From Wurfbainia villosa (taxonomy: Eukaryota; Streptophyta; Magnoliopsida; Zingiberales; Zingiberaceae), in the NCBI GenBank assembly GCA_025175895.1, contig JAKLTH010000238.1:5208001-5272000 (forward strand): a stretch of 64,000 nucleotides of DNA, written 5' to 3'. Below, piece by piece: positions 46,836-58,344 of the stretch. The notes under the pieces were generated by a model. The model saw nothing but the letters and a program-made list of their open reading frames with translations. It did not search any database and was not told where the DNA came from. Numbering within the stretch: the first letter of the stretch is position 1; the number at the start of each line of letters is the position of its first letter. A program made the translations under genes and the position numbers.

Positions 46836-48510
46836 TATTGGTGCAATGAGCCCCGGGTCAATGTTGATCAAACTCGAGTGAGACTCGAGTAATATTTTGA
46901 AGTTTGACAATGGGTTAACAATGGGGTTGATCATTGTTTGACTATATGGTTTGACCATATGTTAACTCTATGACTAGTAGATGAGTGGGATATCCAAAGT
47001 CATATGAGGGAGATTATTTGGGGAAGATTATTTAGGGAGATTGTTGGAGCAATCAACTCATGAAAGTCCAAGTCATGGGTATGTGGCATGGAAAGTCCAA
47101 GTCATGTGTACTTGACAATTGAAAAGTTCAAGTCATGGGTACTTGACAATGGTAAAATCCAAAGTATAGTCTTTGTGGCATAAGTTCAAGTATGTAGTTT
47201 TAGCGGCGTAAAATCCAAGTGAACTTTGACATTTGGAAAGTCCAAGAACAGTCTTGACAAGGAAAGGCCAAGTCATGGGTATTTAGCAAAGGGAAAGTCC
47301 AAGGGTAGATTTGGCGGCGTAAAGTCCAAGCATTGATCTTGGTAGCATAAGTCCAAATAGATCTTGACAATGTGAAAGTTCAAGGGTGTAGCTTTGGCAG
47401 CATAAAGTCCAAGCATGAGTCTTAGTGACGAGTCCAAATGAACCTTGGCAAAGTATCCGATTGGCATGACATAGTCGACGGAAGAACCTGACGGCTAACG
47501 CGAAGGATGAAGAATCGTGGACTCAAGGGATTCGAGAGGCGTGAGGCTGATGGAGGTGGCTAAAAGGCTTAAGTCTAGGTTATGAGTGGTTATCAAGTAT
47601 GAGGGAATCATACTTGGGTTAAACCTCATATTTGAGGTTTACCAGTCGACTGGCCGAGTGTTTGACACTCGGAAGCCTAGTTAACTAGGAGTAATCGACT
47701 GGGATTATGACTAGTTGACTGGTCAATAGTCGACTGGAGGCTCGACTGCTGCTTCGTGCCACTGGTAGTCGACTGTCATGTATGGGCAGTCAATTGCCCT
47801 TGAGCAGTCCATTATCATGGTTGGCAGTCAACTGGAATTTATGAACATGAGTACAGAAAGGTCCATAGTCGACTGCTATGTAAGGACAGTCGACTGACGA
47901 CTATGGGCAGTCAACTGATGGGTCAGAGCAGCCAACTGGTGGGTCCTAATCTGACGTGGATTAGTCCATTGGAGTCAATGGCTAAGTGATCAGTCGACTA
48001 AAAGGTAGAAATCCAACTCGATGGGAACTTTAAATGGAGCTCAAGGAGAAAGATTTCCTTAGTGTTTTTGGAGTGATTTTGAAGGGAAAATGTTGTTGCA
48101 TTCTAGACCTTCAAGAGCAATACAAAGCAACTAAAAATCGAGAAAGTAAAGCTCACTTCTTGTAAAGTATTTAGTTTTTTATTCTTGTATTTCATATTTG
48201 GTTGCATTCTTATTATTATAAGATTTTGTACGAGGTTTCTTCACCTCCGGTGTCATATCGAGAAGGGAAAGTTTGATAGTAGTGGTGTGCATCACTATAG
48301 CTCAATTAAAGCTCACCCTGTAGAGTAGGAACCCTAGTTTCGAACCACGTTAAATCTTCTTATCTTGTGGTTGTGTTTTGTCTTTATTTCTATTTGTATT
48401 GTATTCCACTGTGTATAATGTTTTTGTAAACAAGCATGACACAATCACGATCGTGGAAATCACGAAAGACACTATTCACCCCCTCTAGCGCGGTCACCAA
48501 TTCCTCTACA
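46836..48510 (+). repeat. 5' LTR of element D
   Basis: The LTR is about 1,675 bp. The start is TATTGGTGCAATGAGCCCC where the 3' copy has TGTTGGTGC, so the terminal TG has become TA. It ends CCTCTACA at 48510. It carries a degenerate tandem array (47060-47460) and several AGTCGACTG palindromes (47640-48000). Confidence 0.85.
47060..47460 (+). repeat. Degenerate tandem array of about 28-bp AAAGTCCAAG units
   Basis: About fourteen units of 26-31 bp each begin with AAAGTCCAAG or a variant, followed by a variable middle such as TCATGGGTACTTGACAATGG or one ending in GGCGGCGT. The same array is found in solo LTR F on the minus strand (55440-55780) and in the 3' LTR of D (63690-64000). It lies in the U3 part of the LTR, upstream of the likely promoter. 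Confidence 0.8.
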
Positions 48511-48512
48511 AT

Positions 48513-48524
48513 TGGTATCAGAGC
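48513..48524 (+). other. Primer-binding site of element D (initiator-Met tRNA)
   Basis: TGGTATCAGAGC begins 3 bp after the LTR end and matches the initiator-Met tRNA complement exactly. Confidence 0.92.
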
Positions 48525-48596
48525 GAGACCGCTCTTCAAAGGACTAACCACCAAGAAAGAAAGTGCTAGAGGAGAAGAGGAAAATAGAGCCAAGTG

Positions 48597-48917
48597 ATGG
48601 ATTTGGTTGACACTCGAATTTCTCCACCGTTCAAACGAGTAGATTTTTTTGGCTTGGAAGGCGAGTATAGAAACCTTCCTCATGATAAATATCAAAAAGT
48701 GGTTCATCTTGATAGAAGGATTTGAAGTCCCCATGGATAAGAAGGGAAAAGCCCTCAAAATTAAGAAATGGACAAGGAGCAACGCCAAAAATTTAAGACC
48801 GAGGTTAAGATAACAATATTTTTAACAATTTTAATATCTAATGATATTTTGTGCAAGCTAGGGGATTATATGGATGTCAAGGAGTTATGGAGCAAATTGG
48901 CAAAATTCTATGACAAG
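48597..48917 (+). pseudogene. gag of element D, N-terminal part, frameshifted
   Basis: From ATG 48597 the product starts MDLVDTRISPPFKRVDF. It then needs a frame change to read WKASIETFLM, IEGFEVPMDKKGKALKIKKW, and another to read DKEQRQKFKTEVK and LGDYMDVKELWSKLAKFYDK. These are the conserved N-terminal motifs of Sirevirus-like copia gag and align with those in element C. The sequence is then interrupted by the solo LTR at 48918. At least two frameshifts make it non-functional. Confidence 0.85.
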
Positions 48918-50410
48918 TATAATATACGGATATATATATATAATAATAATAATATAAATATACGTATATACATATTTGTATATATATAGATATTTTCGGG
49001 ATAATGTTTGCTAGGACTCGGTTAAAAGGAATTAATCAAATGAATTAATTCAACAAAGCCTAGCTTATAACTAAACCTAAAAATCGCTAAAGAATTAATC
49101 AAGTTGATTAATTCAACTAACTTAGTTATAACTAAACCTATTTCTTCGTTGGCCTCCACAAATTTGCGTCGGCGCTGCCTCCCTACGCGCATGCATCTCA
49201 GGCCCTGCCACGCACGCGAACGCATCGCGTGCCCACCTCTGCTGCCATCGCTGCCAGCGCCGGCCGTCCTCCGGCCAGCCTCCCCCGCGACCGGCCTCCA
49301 CCGTAGAAATCTCCCAGCGCGTCCTGCTCGTCGCCGCGGCCGTTGTTGCTGCCAGCCGGACAGTGTCGGCCTCACCTCTGGACAACGCCGATCCCGCTGG
49401 TCGTTCACCGTCGGGGTTGCGGCAGTTGCTGTCGACCCACGGTCACCGCGCCACCACGCCGTCTCTAGCCTGAAGCCGTCGGCGTGCGCCCACAGGGCCT
49501 CCTTCCGCCGTCGTAGCTACTTTCCGGCGCTGCCAGGAACTCAGCCGCCGTCTCCCGCTCAGCTGGGACCGGAATCCGGCGATCACCGGTGGAAACCGCA
49601 AAACAGGGGAAGAGGACGTTCGGCTTTAGTTGTCTTAGTTAGGTGAGTAATTAGTTTAGCCGTAGGATTTTCATTTCTCGACTTAGGTAGTTAGCACTTG
49701 ATCAATCCAGATTTAATTAATTAATTAGCTTATGATTAATTAATCAAAAGTTGTGATCAATTGATTTAGTGGGCTAGGAAAAAAAATGGATATCTTTGAG
49801 TTAATTAAGGGTGGGTGATTAATCTGTTAATTGAAATCAATTAAATTAGCTTAAGTTTGATTAAATAGTTCGGGTTAAATTGATTTGTTGTTAGACTAAT
49901 AAAATTTGGATTAATTAGATTTTGATTAATCGGGTAATGTGATAGAGGGGTGTTGTTAAACTATTAATTAAGGTAATTGATATAATTAATTAGTTAATTA
50001 AAATGGAGTAATTAATCGGTTGAATGGATTAATTATAACAGAGTTGAAAGCTAAAGCAAATCCTCGGATTTGAAGATAGCTAGGACGTTCGACAAACAGA
50101 AGTGGGTGGATCTTTGACATCTTTAGAATTTAGTGTATTGTTATATTAGTTATGTGGTTTACTTATGTTATATTGTCCCTTTACGTTATTGTTAAAGTTA
50201 CTTTGATACTATATTTGTTGAACCCTTGGATTATATGTTACTTGCTCATCATTAGCATGTAGTTATTGATTGATATTACTGGTATATGTGCCTATTTACT
50301 GCTGAGATATAAGTCGGTAGATATTGCTGGTAGATGCTTACCTATTATTTGTTGGATTGATATTATGATTGGACTAGTCAAATAGTATAATTAGGACGAT
50401 ATTAATCGTT

Positions 50411-50702
50411 AGAGGATTTATAACTTTTCTTCTATCTAGACTGCTAGCTATGTCTCCCATTCGTGATTGAGAGAGTTTACAGTAGAGGATTTATAACTTT
50501 TCTTCTATCTCGATTGCTAGCTATGTCTCCCATTCGTGATTGAGAGGGTCTGCAATAGAGGATTTATAACTTTTCTCCTATCTCGACTGCCAGCTATGTC
50601 TCCCATTCGTGGTTGAGAGGATCTGCAGTAGAGGATTTATAACTTTTCTCCTATCTCAACTGCCAGCTATGTCTCCCATTCGTGGTCGAGAGGGTCTGCA
50701 GT
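50411..50702. repeat. Tandem repeat, four 73-bp units
   Basis: Four units begin AGAGGATTTATAACTTTTCT and contain GCTAGCTATGTCTCCCATTC. Units differ by a few bases, and degenerate half-units follow to about 50800. Each unit holds a small inverted repeat built on TCTCCCATTCGTGATTGAGA. Confidence 0.88.
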
Positions 50703-50877
50703 AGAGGTTCTCTACTTTTGAACTATCATTGCATTTGTATACTTGTGGTCGATCATGTCTCCCATTCGTGATTGAGAGAATCTACCGTGGAGTTATACTC
50801 ATGGACTACTCGTTCGGAGTTAGTAATAGTTGGATTTGTGTATCATCTGTAGCTAGATAGTTACCTTACATCTTGAT

Positions 50878-51125
50878 TGCCCACGAGACCCGGTCGTGGT
50901 AGCATGTTGTTGCGTGCAGTCCATAGCTAGATAGCTATATATTCTGTCTTCCCATGAGACCGATCGTGGTAGCATGTCATTGCCCACAGATATTGAGTCT
51001 TTTATTGTTGTCTACCCACGAGTCCCGGTCGTGGTAGTATGTCGTTGCGCGTAGATAGTGTTCTATATATTGCCTATCTGCCCATGAGTCTCGGTCGTGG
51101 TAGCATGTCGTTGCCCGCAGATAGT
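50878..51125. repeat. Tandem repeat, four units of about 60-65 bp
   Basis: Each unit carries GCCCACGAGACCCGGTCGTG followed by GTAGCATGTCGTTGC and an AGATA-type end. The GGTCGTGGTAGC part also occurs in the LTRs of A, B and the solo LTR, so this block is an amplified version of a conserved LTR motif. Confidence 0.8.
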
Positions 51126-51742
51126 GCCCTTTTGTATTATCTCGAGAGCCAGGAGGCTTTGTCGCGATATCTTGATATGTATTGCTTGTAGATTGCAATT
51201 AGTTGTATATGTTGCAGGTATATTTGTTATACTGTTGACCAGGTTAGTTGCAGACTGATATTGGTACTCTGAGGTTTGGGTTACTGTAGTTTGTTTTCGT
51301 TGACTTCCATATGTCCATTATGATTATGCACTATTTTTTATCCACCCATTGAGTGGTTGTACTCACCCCCTCTTCTCTTATCCTCCAAGTTAGCCGATAG
51401 AGGACGAGTCCAGTTGGCTTACCTTTGCGTTGTTCAGAGGGTCCCTTGTCGTGCTGGTCCCACTACATCGTCGAGATGTCGCTTTATTTATTTTATTGTT
51501 ATTGTATTTTGTTTATGTACATTGGATTTGATCGCAGTTTGATTTAGTGTCATAAAACTAATCTACTTTTAATTGATTTATATTTTTAGTCGTGCATGCA
51601 TGGGGTCAATAAAATAATTGTATTCTATTATTATTTCAGGGTTTTTACCAGATTTGGTTCCAGTATTGTATTTCTGAATATTATCACTAAGGAGCTCCTC
51701 CATCATTTGGATGACGAATATGCCCCGGGGTGTGACAACAAG

Positions 51743-53128
51743 TCTCAATCGATCCAAGACGATAAGGAAGAAGCAAAGGAGGAATCTAAGGAAGAGTGCT
51801 CCTCATCTCAAGCTCACAAAGACTCGGAAGTTTAGAGATGCTCAACATCCAAAGAGGAAGAATCATCATCATCCTCTCTAAAGCTTGAAGAATCGAAGAT
51901 TGAGAGGCGCTCAACGTCCGAGGTAGAAGAGGTTGAAGAAGCCTCCACCTCTAGGATTAAGAGGGAGGAGAGACAACCAACCCCGGAGCAAGAGCAAGAG
52001 GAGACATCGACATCCAAGAGAAGTGAAGAACAAATTCAATCATCTCCTACCATCCAATTAGGTAACTCAAATGCATGCATTAAAAATAAAAATCATATAA
52101 CATGTTTTGAGTGTAGGGAAGTAGGACAATACAAGAGCAAATATCCTAAATTGGCCAAGAAGAAGGCTTAACCAACACCTAAAGTCAAGAACAAGACCAA
52201 TGTAGCCGGAGCCCCAATTAGGAAGAGCAAGAAGCACATTGTGAGCTTCAAATGCAATCAAAAGGGGCATTATCAAAGCCAATGTCCGAGGGGGAGTCGC
52301 CCTAGGAATGACAAGGGAGAAAGCTCAAATGTAGAGAGAGCTCCTAAGCCTAAGGTATATTTTAATAATGCATCATCAAATTTTAATGTCAAGAAGCATG
52401 CTAGGAAGGTATCACATGCTAATAATTTTATTGCTATAGCTCATGAACAAAAGCATGCTAGGAACAAGTATTTTTGTTTAGGTGCTAAACATGTTAATTT
52501 ACTTAAGGACAATTCTAGGTCAATCCCACTTAAGGATAACAAGAACTTAGGCATTAATTCTAAATGGACTAGACATATACCTAAGAAGAGAAATTCCCAA
52601 AAGGTAAATGAAAAATAAAAAATTAGAAAATTAGAGGTGGAAAACCAAGCCTTAAGGTCAAGGCTTGAAAAATTAAAAAAGATCTTTCAAATTATGATAA
52701 ATTCAATTAAAGAGTCTAAAAGTCAAAATTTAGAGTCTAGGAGCCAAGAACCAACTAAGGACAATAAAAGCTTGGGTCACAAGCCTAAGTCCAAGGTAGT
52801 CATACCTACCCACCACAGTGTTTCATTTGACTATGGAACTAATACTAGGTCTAGGAAAGTCAAGGTCAGACGGAAAGTTATCGCTAGAGTTGACCATGAC
52901 AAGTGTCTAGTGGCCAAGGTTAAAAAGAAACCTAGGAACGCCACTAAGAAGGTCACAAGGGAAGCCATCCCTAGAGTTGACCTAGACAAGACCAAAATGA
53001 TCAAGGCTTCCAAGTCTAGAAGGGTCATTAGGAAGGTACTAAGGGAGGTTATCCTTAATGAGTACCTTGTGAACCAAATGAACTTAAATAGGTTTTGGGT
53101 TCCTAGGAGCATGATTCCATCACGCTAG
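51743..53128 (+). pseudogene. gag of element D, C-terminal part, with stops
   Basis: After the solo LTR the frame continues with a Glu/Ser-rich stretch (QDDKEEAKEESKEECSSSQ) and a stop at 51834. Two CCHC-like knuckles follow: CFECREVGQYKSKY near 52107, with H and the last C changed, and FKCNQKGHYQSQC near 52247, with the first C lost. A basic region, a coiled-coil (ENQALRSRLEKLKKIFQ) and the family ending NLNRFWVPRSMIPSR close the protein at 53128. Compared with gag of C, the central segment after KLxxxYE is missing, so about 150 residues were lost before the solo LTR inserted. Confidence 0.85.
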
Positions 53129-54157
53129 ATGGGTTTCGGGTGTGCCAACCTTGAATGAATAGGTAGTTAACCTGACCATGGTAAAGGTGAAACTTTAGGA
53201 CATTTTCAGAGTATTGTAATACTTTGAAAATGGGTTTGAGATTTAATCCTAAAAGATTTTAGGTTGTGCCAATAAAATTTGAGAAGTTTGAAAAATCAAT
53301 CATAATTAGCACAATTAGGTTTAGAGTCAATGGTGTGCCATTTTAGGTTTTTGGCACACTTGAGAATTTGACATTATGGAAAAATTGATTTAATCCTAGT
53401 AAATGACAATTAGGCTTGAAATCTAGGTATTCTTATATATTTATATTTTATTTGTCATGTTTTGTTTGTCATATGTTTTGTCATGACATCATATTTCATT
53501 TGATCATATAAAATATCATGAAAATGTTAAGGTAATATGTCATGCTTGTGTTTAGGTTATATTTATGTCATGACATCATGATTATTAGTAAATGTTTTAA
53601 TTTATTTTATAATTTATGTCATGATCATATTTCATGCATTAAGGTTAATAAAATTGAATTAAGGGAATGACATGATTTGAAATCCCATGATAAGGAAATC
53701 AAATAGAGTCCCTAGACAAATACAAGAGACCCTAGATTAGGGAAGAACCTAAACTCATATCTCACAAGAATATTAAATTGACATGTGTGTGTATTAATAC
53801 AATCTAGACACACGTGAATGTTAAGAAAATGAGTTAATTAAGTTCAAGGTGCATAGTTCTTGTATCTAGATGAACTCAAACTCATAAAATGACATTGATG
53901 AATCATGAGGAAAGCTAATGTACAAGTCAAGTACATTTGCCCATAGACCATGGTTCGAAATAAGGTTTTGAAAATATTTTTAAAAACCTTAGTGAGGTTT
54001 GTCTTTTGATAGCAATCATCATTGAACAAGTTGACACAAGTTAGGCCAAAAACATTGAAGTTATCAATGCTTTTGAACTTTGTATCAATCTTGTAATTTA
54101 ATGAGTATTTTAATATAAAACTATTTTTCATCCATTGTATTTTATGTAAGTAATATA
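53129..54157. other. Non-coding interior of element D where pol is missing
   Basis: About 1 kb of AT-rich sequence with repeated ATGTCATG and TCATATTT motifs and no frame of note. As in element C, it follows gag directly and contains no pol. It is interrupted at 54158 by copia E. Confidence 0.7.
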
Positions 54158-54422
54158 TGTCTGGTTACGACCAATGCGTATATGTGTTTTTGTCATTTCA
54201 CAAATGAACGCAACGGAAGAAAAACATAATAATTTCTTAAATTATTACAACACTCATACTCACGCATGCAGGATTACAACATGTGCGGACATATCCGCCA
54301 AATAAAATTTTACATACAACAAGAATAAAATAAATTTTACTCTAAGTATACCTTTTGGATGATGGCGAGTCGGAAGGGCATCAACCGTACGATGCTCGCG
54401 GAGATTTGTCTCTACTCGTATC

Positions 54423-55928
54423 TGTAGGGGATCTGTGCGCCCGCTAGAGGGGGGGTGAATAGCGGTTCGACGTTGATGGAATTTGATCGCGTTCGTCTCT
54501 ACAACACTTGTTAATGCAGCGGAATATATAATAATAAAAGTAAATACAACACAAGCACAAGAGACAATACGATATAACGTAGTTCGGAACCGAATGGTTT
54601 CTACTCTACGGATTGGGCTCGAATGAGCCCTAGCGATGTCAATCACACACCACTACTAAATAACTCCTTCTCGGAACAATTCGGAGGCGGAGAAACCTCG
54701 TACAAGAGTTCTTACAACAATAAGAAATGAATACAAGCTATTACAATGAAATGCAACAAAAGAATGCAAAGAAAACTTTACAATCGATCTTTTGAAAGCT
54801 TGCTTGTTTGGTTGTTTGAGTTACACTTGGAGACCCCGAATTACACCAATAATTCGCCCCAAAACTCCTCAAAGAACCATTGGCGAAAACTTCCTCCACG
54901 AGCTCCCTTTAAAGCTTCTCCTTGGGCTGGATTCCACCTAGCAGTCGACTGATCGGGACCATCAGTCAACTGCCCCTGTAGTCGTTGTCACACAACGACA
55001 CGAACCACGTCGGATAAGTCCAACGGATAGACCATCAGTCGACTGATCATGCCTATCAGTCGACTGATCAAGCCTTCACTGATCGTTAAACCCTAATAAT
55101 GACTCGAGACATTCTATCTCGATTTCGACCATCACGATCGATCTTCGATCGGTCCGATCGTATTCAGAACAATGATCATCGCCTACGCCGGGCAAATGAT
55201 TGCCAAAGCCAATTCTTGCAGTCAAACTCCCATTGACTCACACCAGTCGACTGATAAACCTTATTCATGAGGTTTTATCCCAAGTATGATGCCCTCATAC
55301 TTACTAGACCACCCTTAGCCTAGACCTAAGCCTTCTAGCTACCTCCGTCAACCTCACGCCTATCGGATCCCTCCAAGTCATCCATGACTTGTTCATCCAT
55401 GCGTTAGCCTTCAGGTGCTTCCATCGGCTATGTCATGCTAAGTTGATCTATACCGCCAAGGCACATTGGACTTACGCTGCCAAGACTCCTCTTGGACTTT
55501 ACGCCGCCAACTATTAGACTTATGCTGCCAAGACTCCGCTTGGACTTTACGCCGCCAATGTTTCCCTTGGACTTTTCAATTGCCAAGACTCAAGCTTCGA
55601 CTTTCCCTTGCCAACTCATGTTGGACTTTCCATGCCAAGACTCATGCTTGGACTTTCCCTCGGCAAGACCCATGCTTGGACTTTCCCTCGGCAAGACCCA
55701 TGCTTGGACTTTCCTTGCCAACCCATGTTGGACTTTCCATGCCAAGTACACAAGACTTGGACTTCTCCCATGACAATCGTCAAACCATCGTCAAACATCA
55801 AATATGACCTGGGTCGATTGCACCAGCAACCTCCCCAACACATGTCAGACATCAATGTCAAATATCAAAACACTACTCGAGTCAAACTCGAGTCTGGTCA
55901 ATCGTGACCTGGCCCGATTGCACCAACA
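54423..55928 (-). mobile_element. Solo LTR F, D-type Sirevirus-like, minus strand
   Basis: On the minus strand it begins TGTTGGTGCAATCGGGCC and ends CAGATCCCCTACA. It is 1,506 bp with TSD GTATC (54418-54422 and 55929-55933), and the empty site is visible in the other LTR of E (TCGTATCCATG near 61920). It carries the same two LTR signatures as D: the 28-bp AAAGTCCAAG array (55440-55780) and CAGTCGACTG palindromes (54940-55260). So a member of the family of D inserted into an element that had itself inserted into D. Confidence 0.93.
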
Positions 55929-57208
55929 GTATCCATGTCGAATCTTCGAAGTGATGACTTCTCAAAGCCACGAGTTTGACCTTCTCTTCGCTACTAGACG
56001 AAGCAAGAAAGTCGGGTGATCGGAGAGCAATTGTTGACTCATTTTGCTACACAAACGAGTCCTCGAACAACCTTCATAAAGTTGTCGATTCGTGTCGGAA
56101 TTAGCCACTGTTTTTAAAGCTTCAATAAGCGACAATAACAACCCTAAATCCTAGAGTGGCTGGCATCTAAAGAGGTGGAAACAACCCTTGTTTTCTTGAT
56201 GGCCGGCGGAACACCAAACCCTAATTCTCCTAGGTTCGACTAGGTTGAGGAAGAAGACCTTAAGGACTTCTTTTTATTAGGTTTAGCCTTTATAACCCTT
56301 TATATATGCACTAATCCTAATGGGTTATAGGTTAGTGGATCAAATCCCTAAGCTCATAATCATTAAGGCTTAATCTCATCCATTAAACTCTAATTGGGCC
56401 CTTAACCAAAAGAGGGCCCTTTTAATTAAAACCAAATGAGTTTGATTTATAATTAAACCTTTTAAGGCCCAACCCATCTTCTTAAGACATGCTCCTTTCG
56501 CGTTTTTGACTTGACAAATATTTCCACATTTGTCATGTGTTTTGTCCAACCAAAGTTGATCTCTCTCGATCTTGAGAATCTAATTCTCAAACTCTTTTTA
56601 AGTCTTTTCGAAGGATTCATAGTGCGTGTGACCTAATAGGTTCTCGATTTATGTTGGTCGTCCATAATTAACCATTAATTATGGAACGATCATGAGTGGC
56701 ACCTAGTAGTACATCATGATTGCCCAATTAATCGAAAAATCAACAATTGATCTCGGAACTATTTCCGAACCCTTCAATAACTACAGTGAATCGTGTCTCG
56801 TTTCTTTCACTCATCTTATATCTACTTGGTTCAGCACATGGTCTATGTGTCAGTCCCCACTAGGCTGACTACATCACACCTAGCCCAAGTCTTACTTTCT
56901 CGTCTAGTGGATTCTAATTACCTCGACATGTATCCAAGAGTACCATACTCTTGACATGCAGTGCTTTAGCTAAAGACTTTGAGTAACAATCCTGATGAGT
57001 GGTCATAAGGTATACATCTTCTCGCAAGGAGTGGTGAATCCTTTGTTGGATATTCAATTACCTTCGGACACTTTGACTTATACCCAATCATCCCGTACCC
57101 ACACCTCCGTAGAGATGTATCGACTAATATGTCAAAGTATAAGTCTCTATAACCAAGATGACTTGAATACCTCATGTTTAAGGAAACTAATACTCGACCT
57201 GCAGTAAG

Positions 57209-57893
57209 TGTTAGTGCCTATAAGAATCATATATCTCTACAATGACATGATATTGTCCACTTTGGGCCTAAGTCCTTATGATTTTTATTTTTACGCTTTA
57301 CCCAAAAGACCTCATGCCAATGGAAATATCTTTTTATCTCATAAGCACATGATCTTTTCCATGTCTTACCAATGTGAGACTTTGATTGTATTTCTTATAC
57401 TCCCAACAATCCCCCCCTCAAACGAAGGACCACATTGAGCCCCCCTCAAGCCTATTCGTCCTCGAAGGACTTCCTCTGCTTGATGTCCGATCTTTAACCC
57501 ACCAGGACTTCCTGTCAGTTGTCCAAACCTTCTGGCCCAACTGGACTTCCTGCTAGTTGTTCGATCCTCCCGACCCAACTGGACTTCCTGCCTGGTGTTT
57601 GGTTCTCTTGATCCGGACATGGGAGCTCCACTTCCTTCGTTCAAGGTTCATGGTTTGACATGAATCATGGCTCTGATACCAATTGTTAGTGCCTATAAGA
57701 ATCATATATCTCCACTATGACATGATATTGATCACTTTGAGCCTAAACCCTCATGATTTTTATTTTTAGGATTTACCTAAAAGGCCTCATGTCAATGGAA
57801 ATATCTTTGTATCTTATAAGCACATGATTTTTTCCATGTCTTACCAATGTGAGACTTTGATTGTATTCCCCATACTCCCAACAGTAAGAGCTT
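57209..57893 (-). mobile_element. TRIM element G, 685 bp, minus strand
   Basis: Two short LTRs (57209-57408 and 57684-57893, 200 and 210 bp) start TGTTAGTGCCTATAAGAATC and end CTCCCAACA on the plus strand. The TSD is GTAAG (57204-57208 and 57894-57898). The 275-bp interior has, on the minus strand, a primer-binding site TGGTATCAGAGCC (57667-57682 region) next to the right-hand LTR and a GGGGGG-rich polypurine tract next to the left one. It also holds three copies of an AACTGGACTTCCTG-like segment. It has no coding capacity. This is a terminal-repeat retrotransposon in miniature, dependent on enzymes from other elements. Confidence 0.95.
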
Positions 57894-58327
57894 CACTGAC
57901 ATATCTTATATGCAGAGAATCATGTGAAGTCTTACAGTATGTCACTCTAATGAACTAGTTATCATAACTAGTATCCACGTTTAACTCTCGACATCTCAAT
58001 GTCTCCAGCCAGTGAGAAGCAACTACTTGGATAAACCAAGGAGAATAACCCGTGCTAGTTTTCCAGAATCGATGATGTCCAAACTCATCAATTCATCGGC
58101 TAGGAATTATTTCAATACATTCATAATTACACATGTAGAGATACTCACTAGTTGTGATTCAATCACAAGTTCTCTCATGCTATGAATCGTATCATGAACA
58201 TTCAGTAAATGAGTTTAAAATTCAATCAAATACATATGTCATGTGCACTCAAATAGTGAATCTTTATTTATCAAATAAATAGTACAACAACAAGTCGATT
58301 GCCTTAGGACACCTCTCAAACATAATA

Positions 58328-58340
58328 GACTCTCACTTGG
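58328..58340 (-). other. Polypurine tract of copia E
   Basis: On the minus strand CCAAGTGAGAGTC precedes the LTR start TATTATG. It resembles the usual copia tract AAGTGGGAGA with one change. The LTR start itself has TA in place of TG. Confidence 0.65.
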
Positions 58341-58344
58341 CCTA

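Larger units (their letters stand above)
48918..51737 (+). mobile_element. Solo gypsy-type LTR inserted in the gag of element D
   Basis: It is 2,820 bp and ends CCGGGGTGTGACA, the end type of the gypsy LTRs A and B. It starts TATAATATACGG, which fits TGTAATATACGG with the terminal G changed to A. The TSD is ACAAG (48913-48917 and 51738-51742). It has the same layout as the other gypsy LTRs: an AT-rich start, a GC-rich leader-like block (49150-49620) ending in TTAGGTGAGTAA, then AT-rich sequence and repeat blocks. It is a different subfamily from A and B. Frames in the GC-rich block are not considered coding. Confidence 0.85.
54158..58327 (-). repeat. 3' LTR of copia E (with insertions F and G)
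   Basis: The outer end on the plus strand reads TGTCTGGTTACGACC, matching TGCCAGGTTACGTCC at 61661. Without F, G and one TSD copy of each it is about 2 kb. It pairs with 61661-63065 over 54158-54422 plus 55934 to about 57070. The inner end CATAATA at 58327 is followed by the polypurine tract. Reading frames in it are not coding. Confidence 0.8.

Noticed and set aside
49104..49646. 180-codon frame in the solo LTR at 48918-51737
   Set aside because: It lies in the GC-rich leader-like block, overlaps minus-strand frames of similar length and shows no protein family features.
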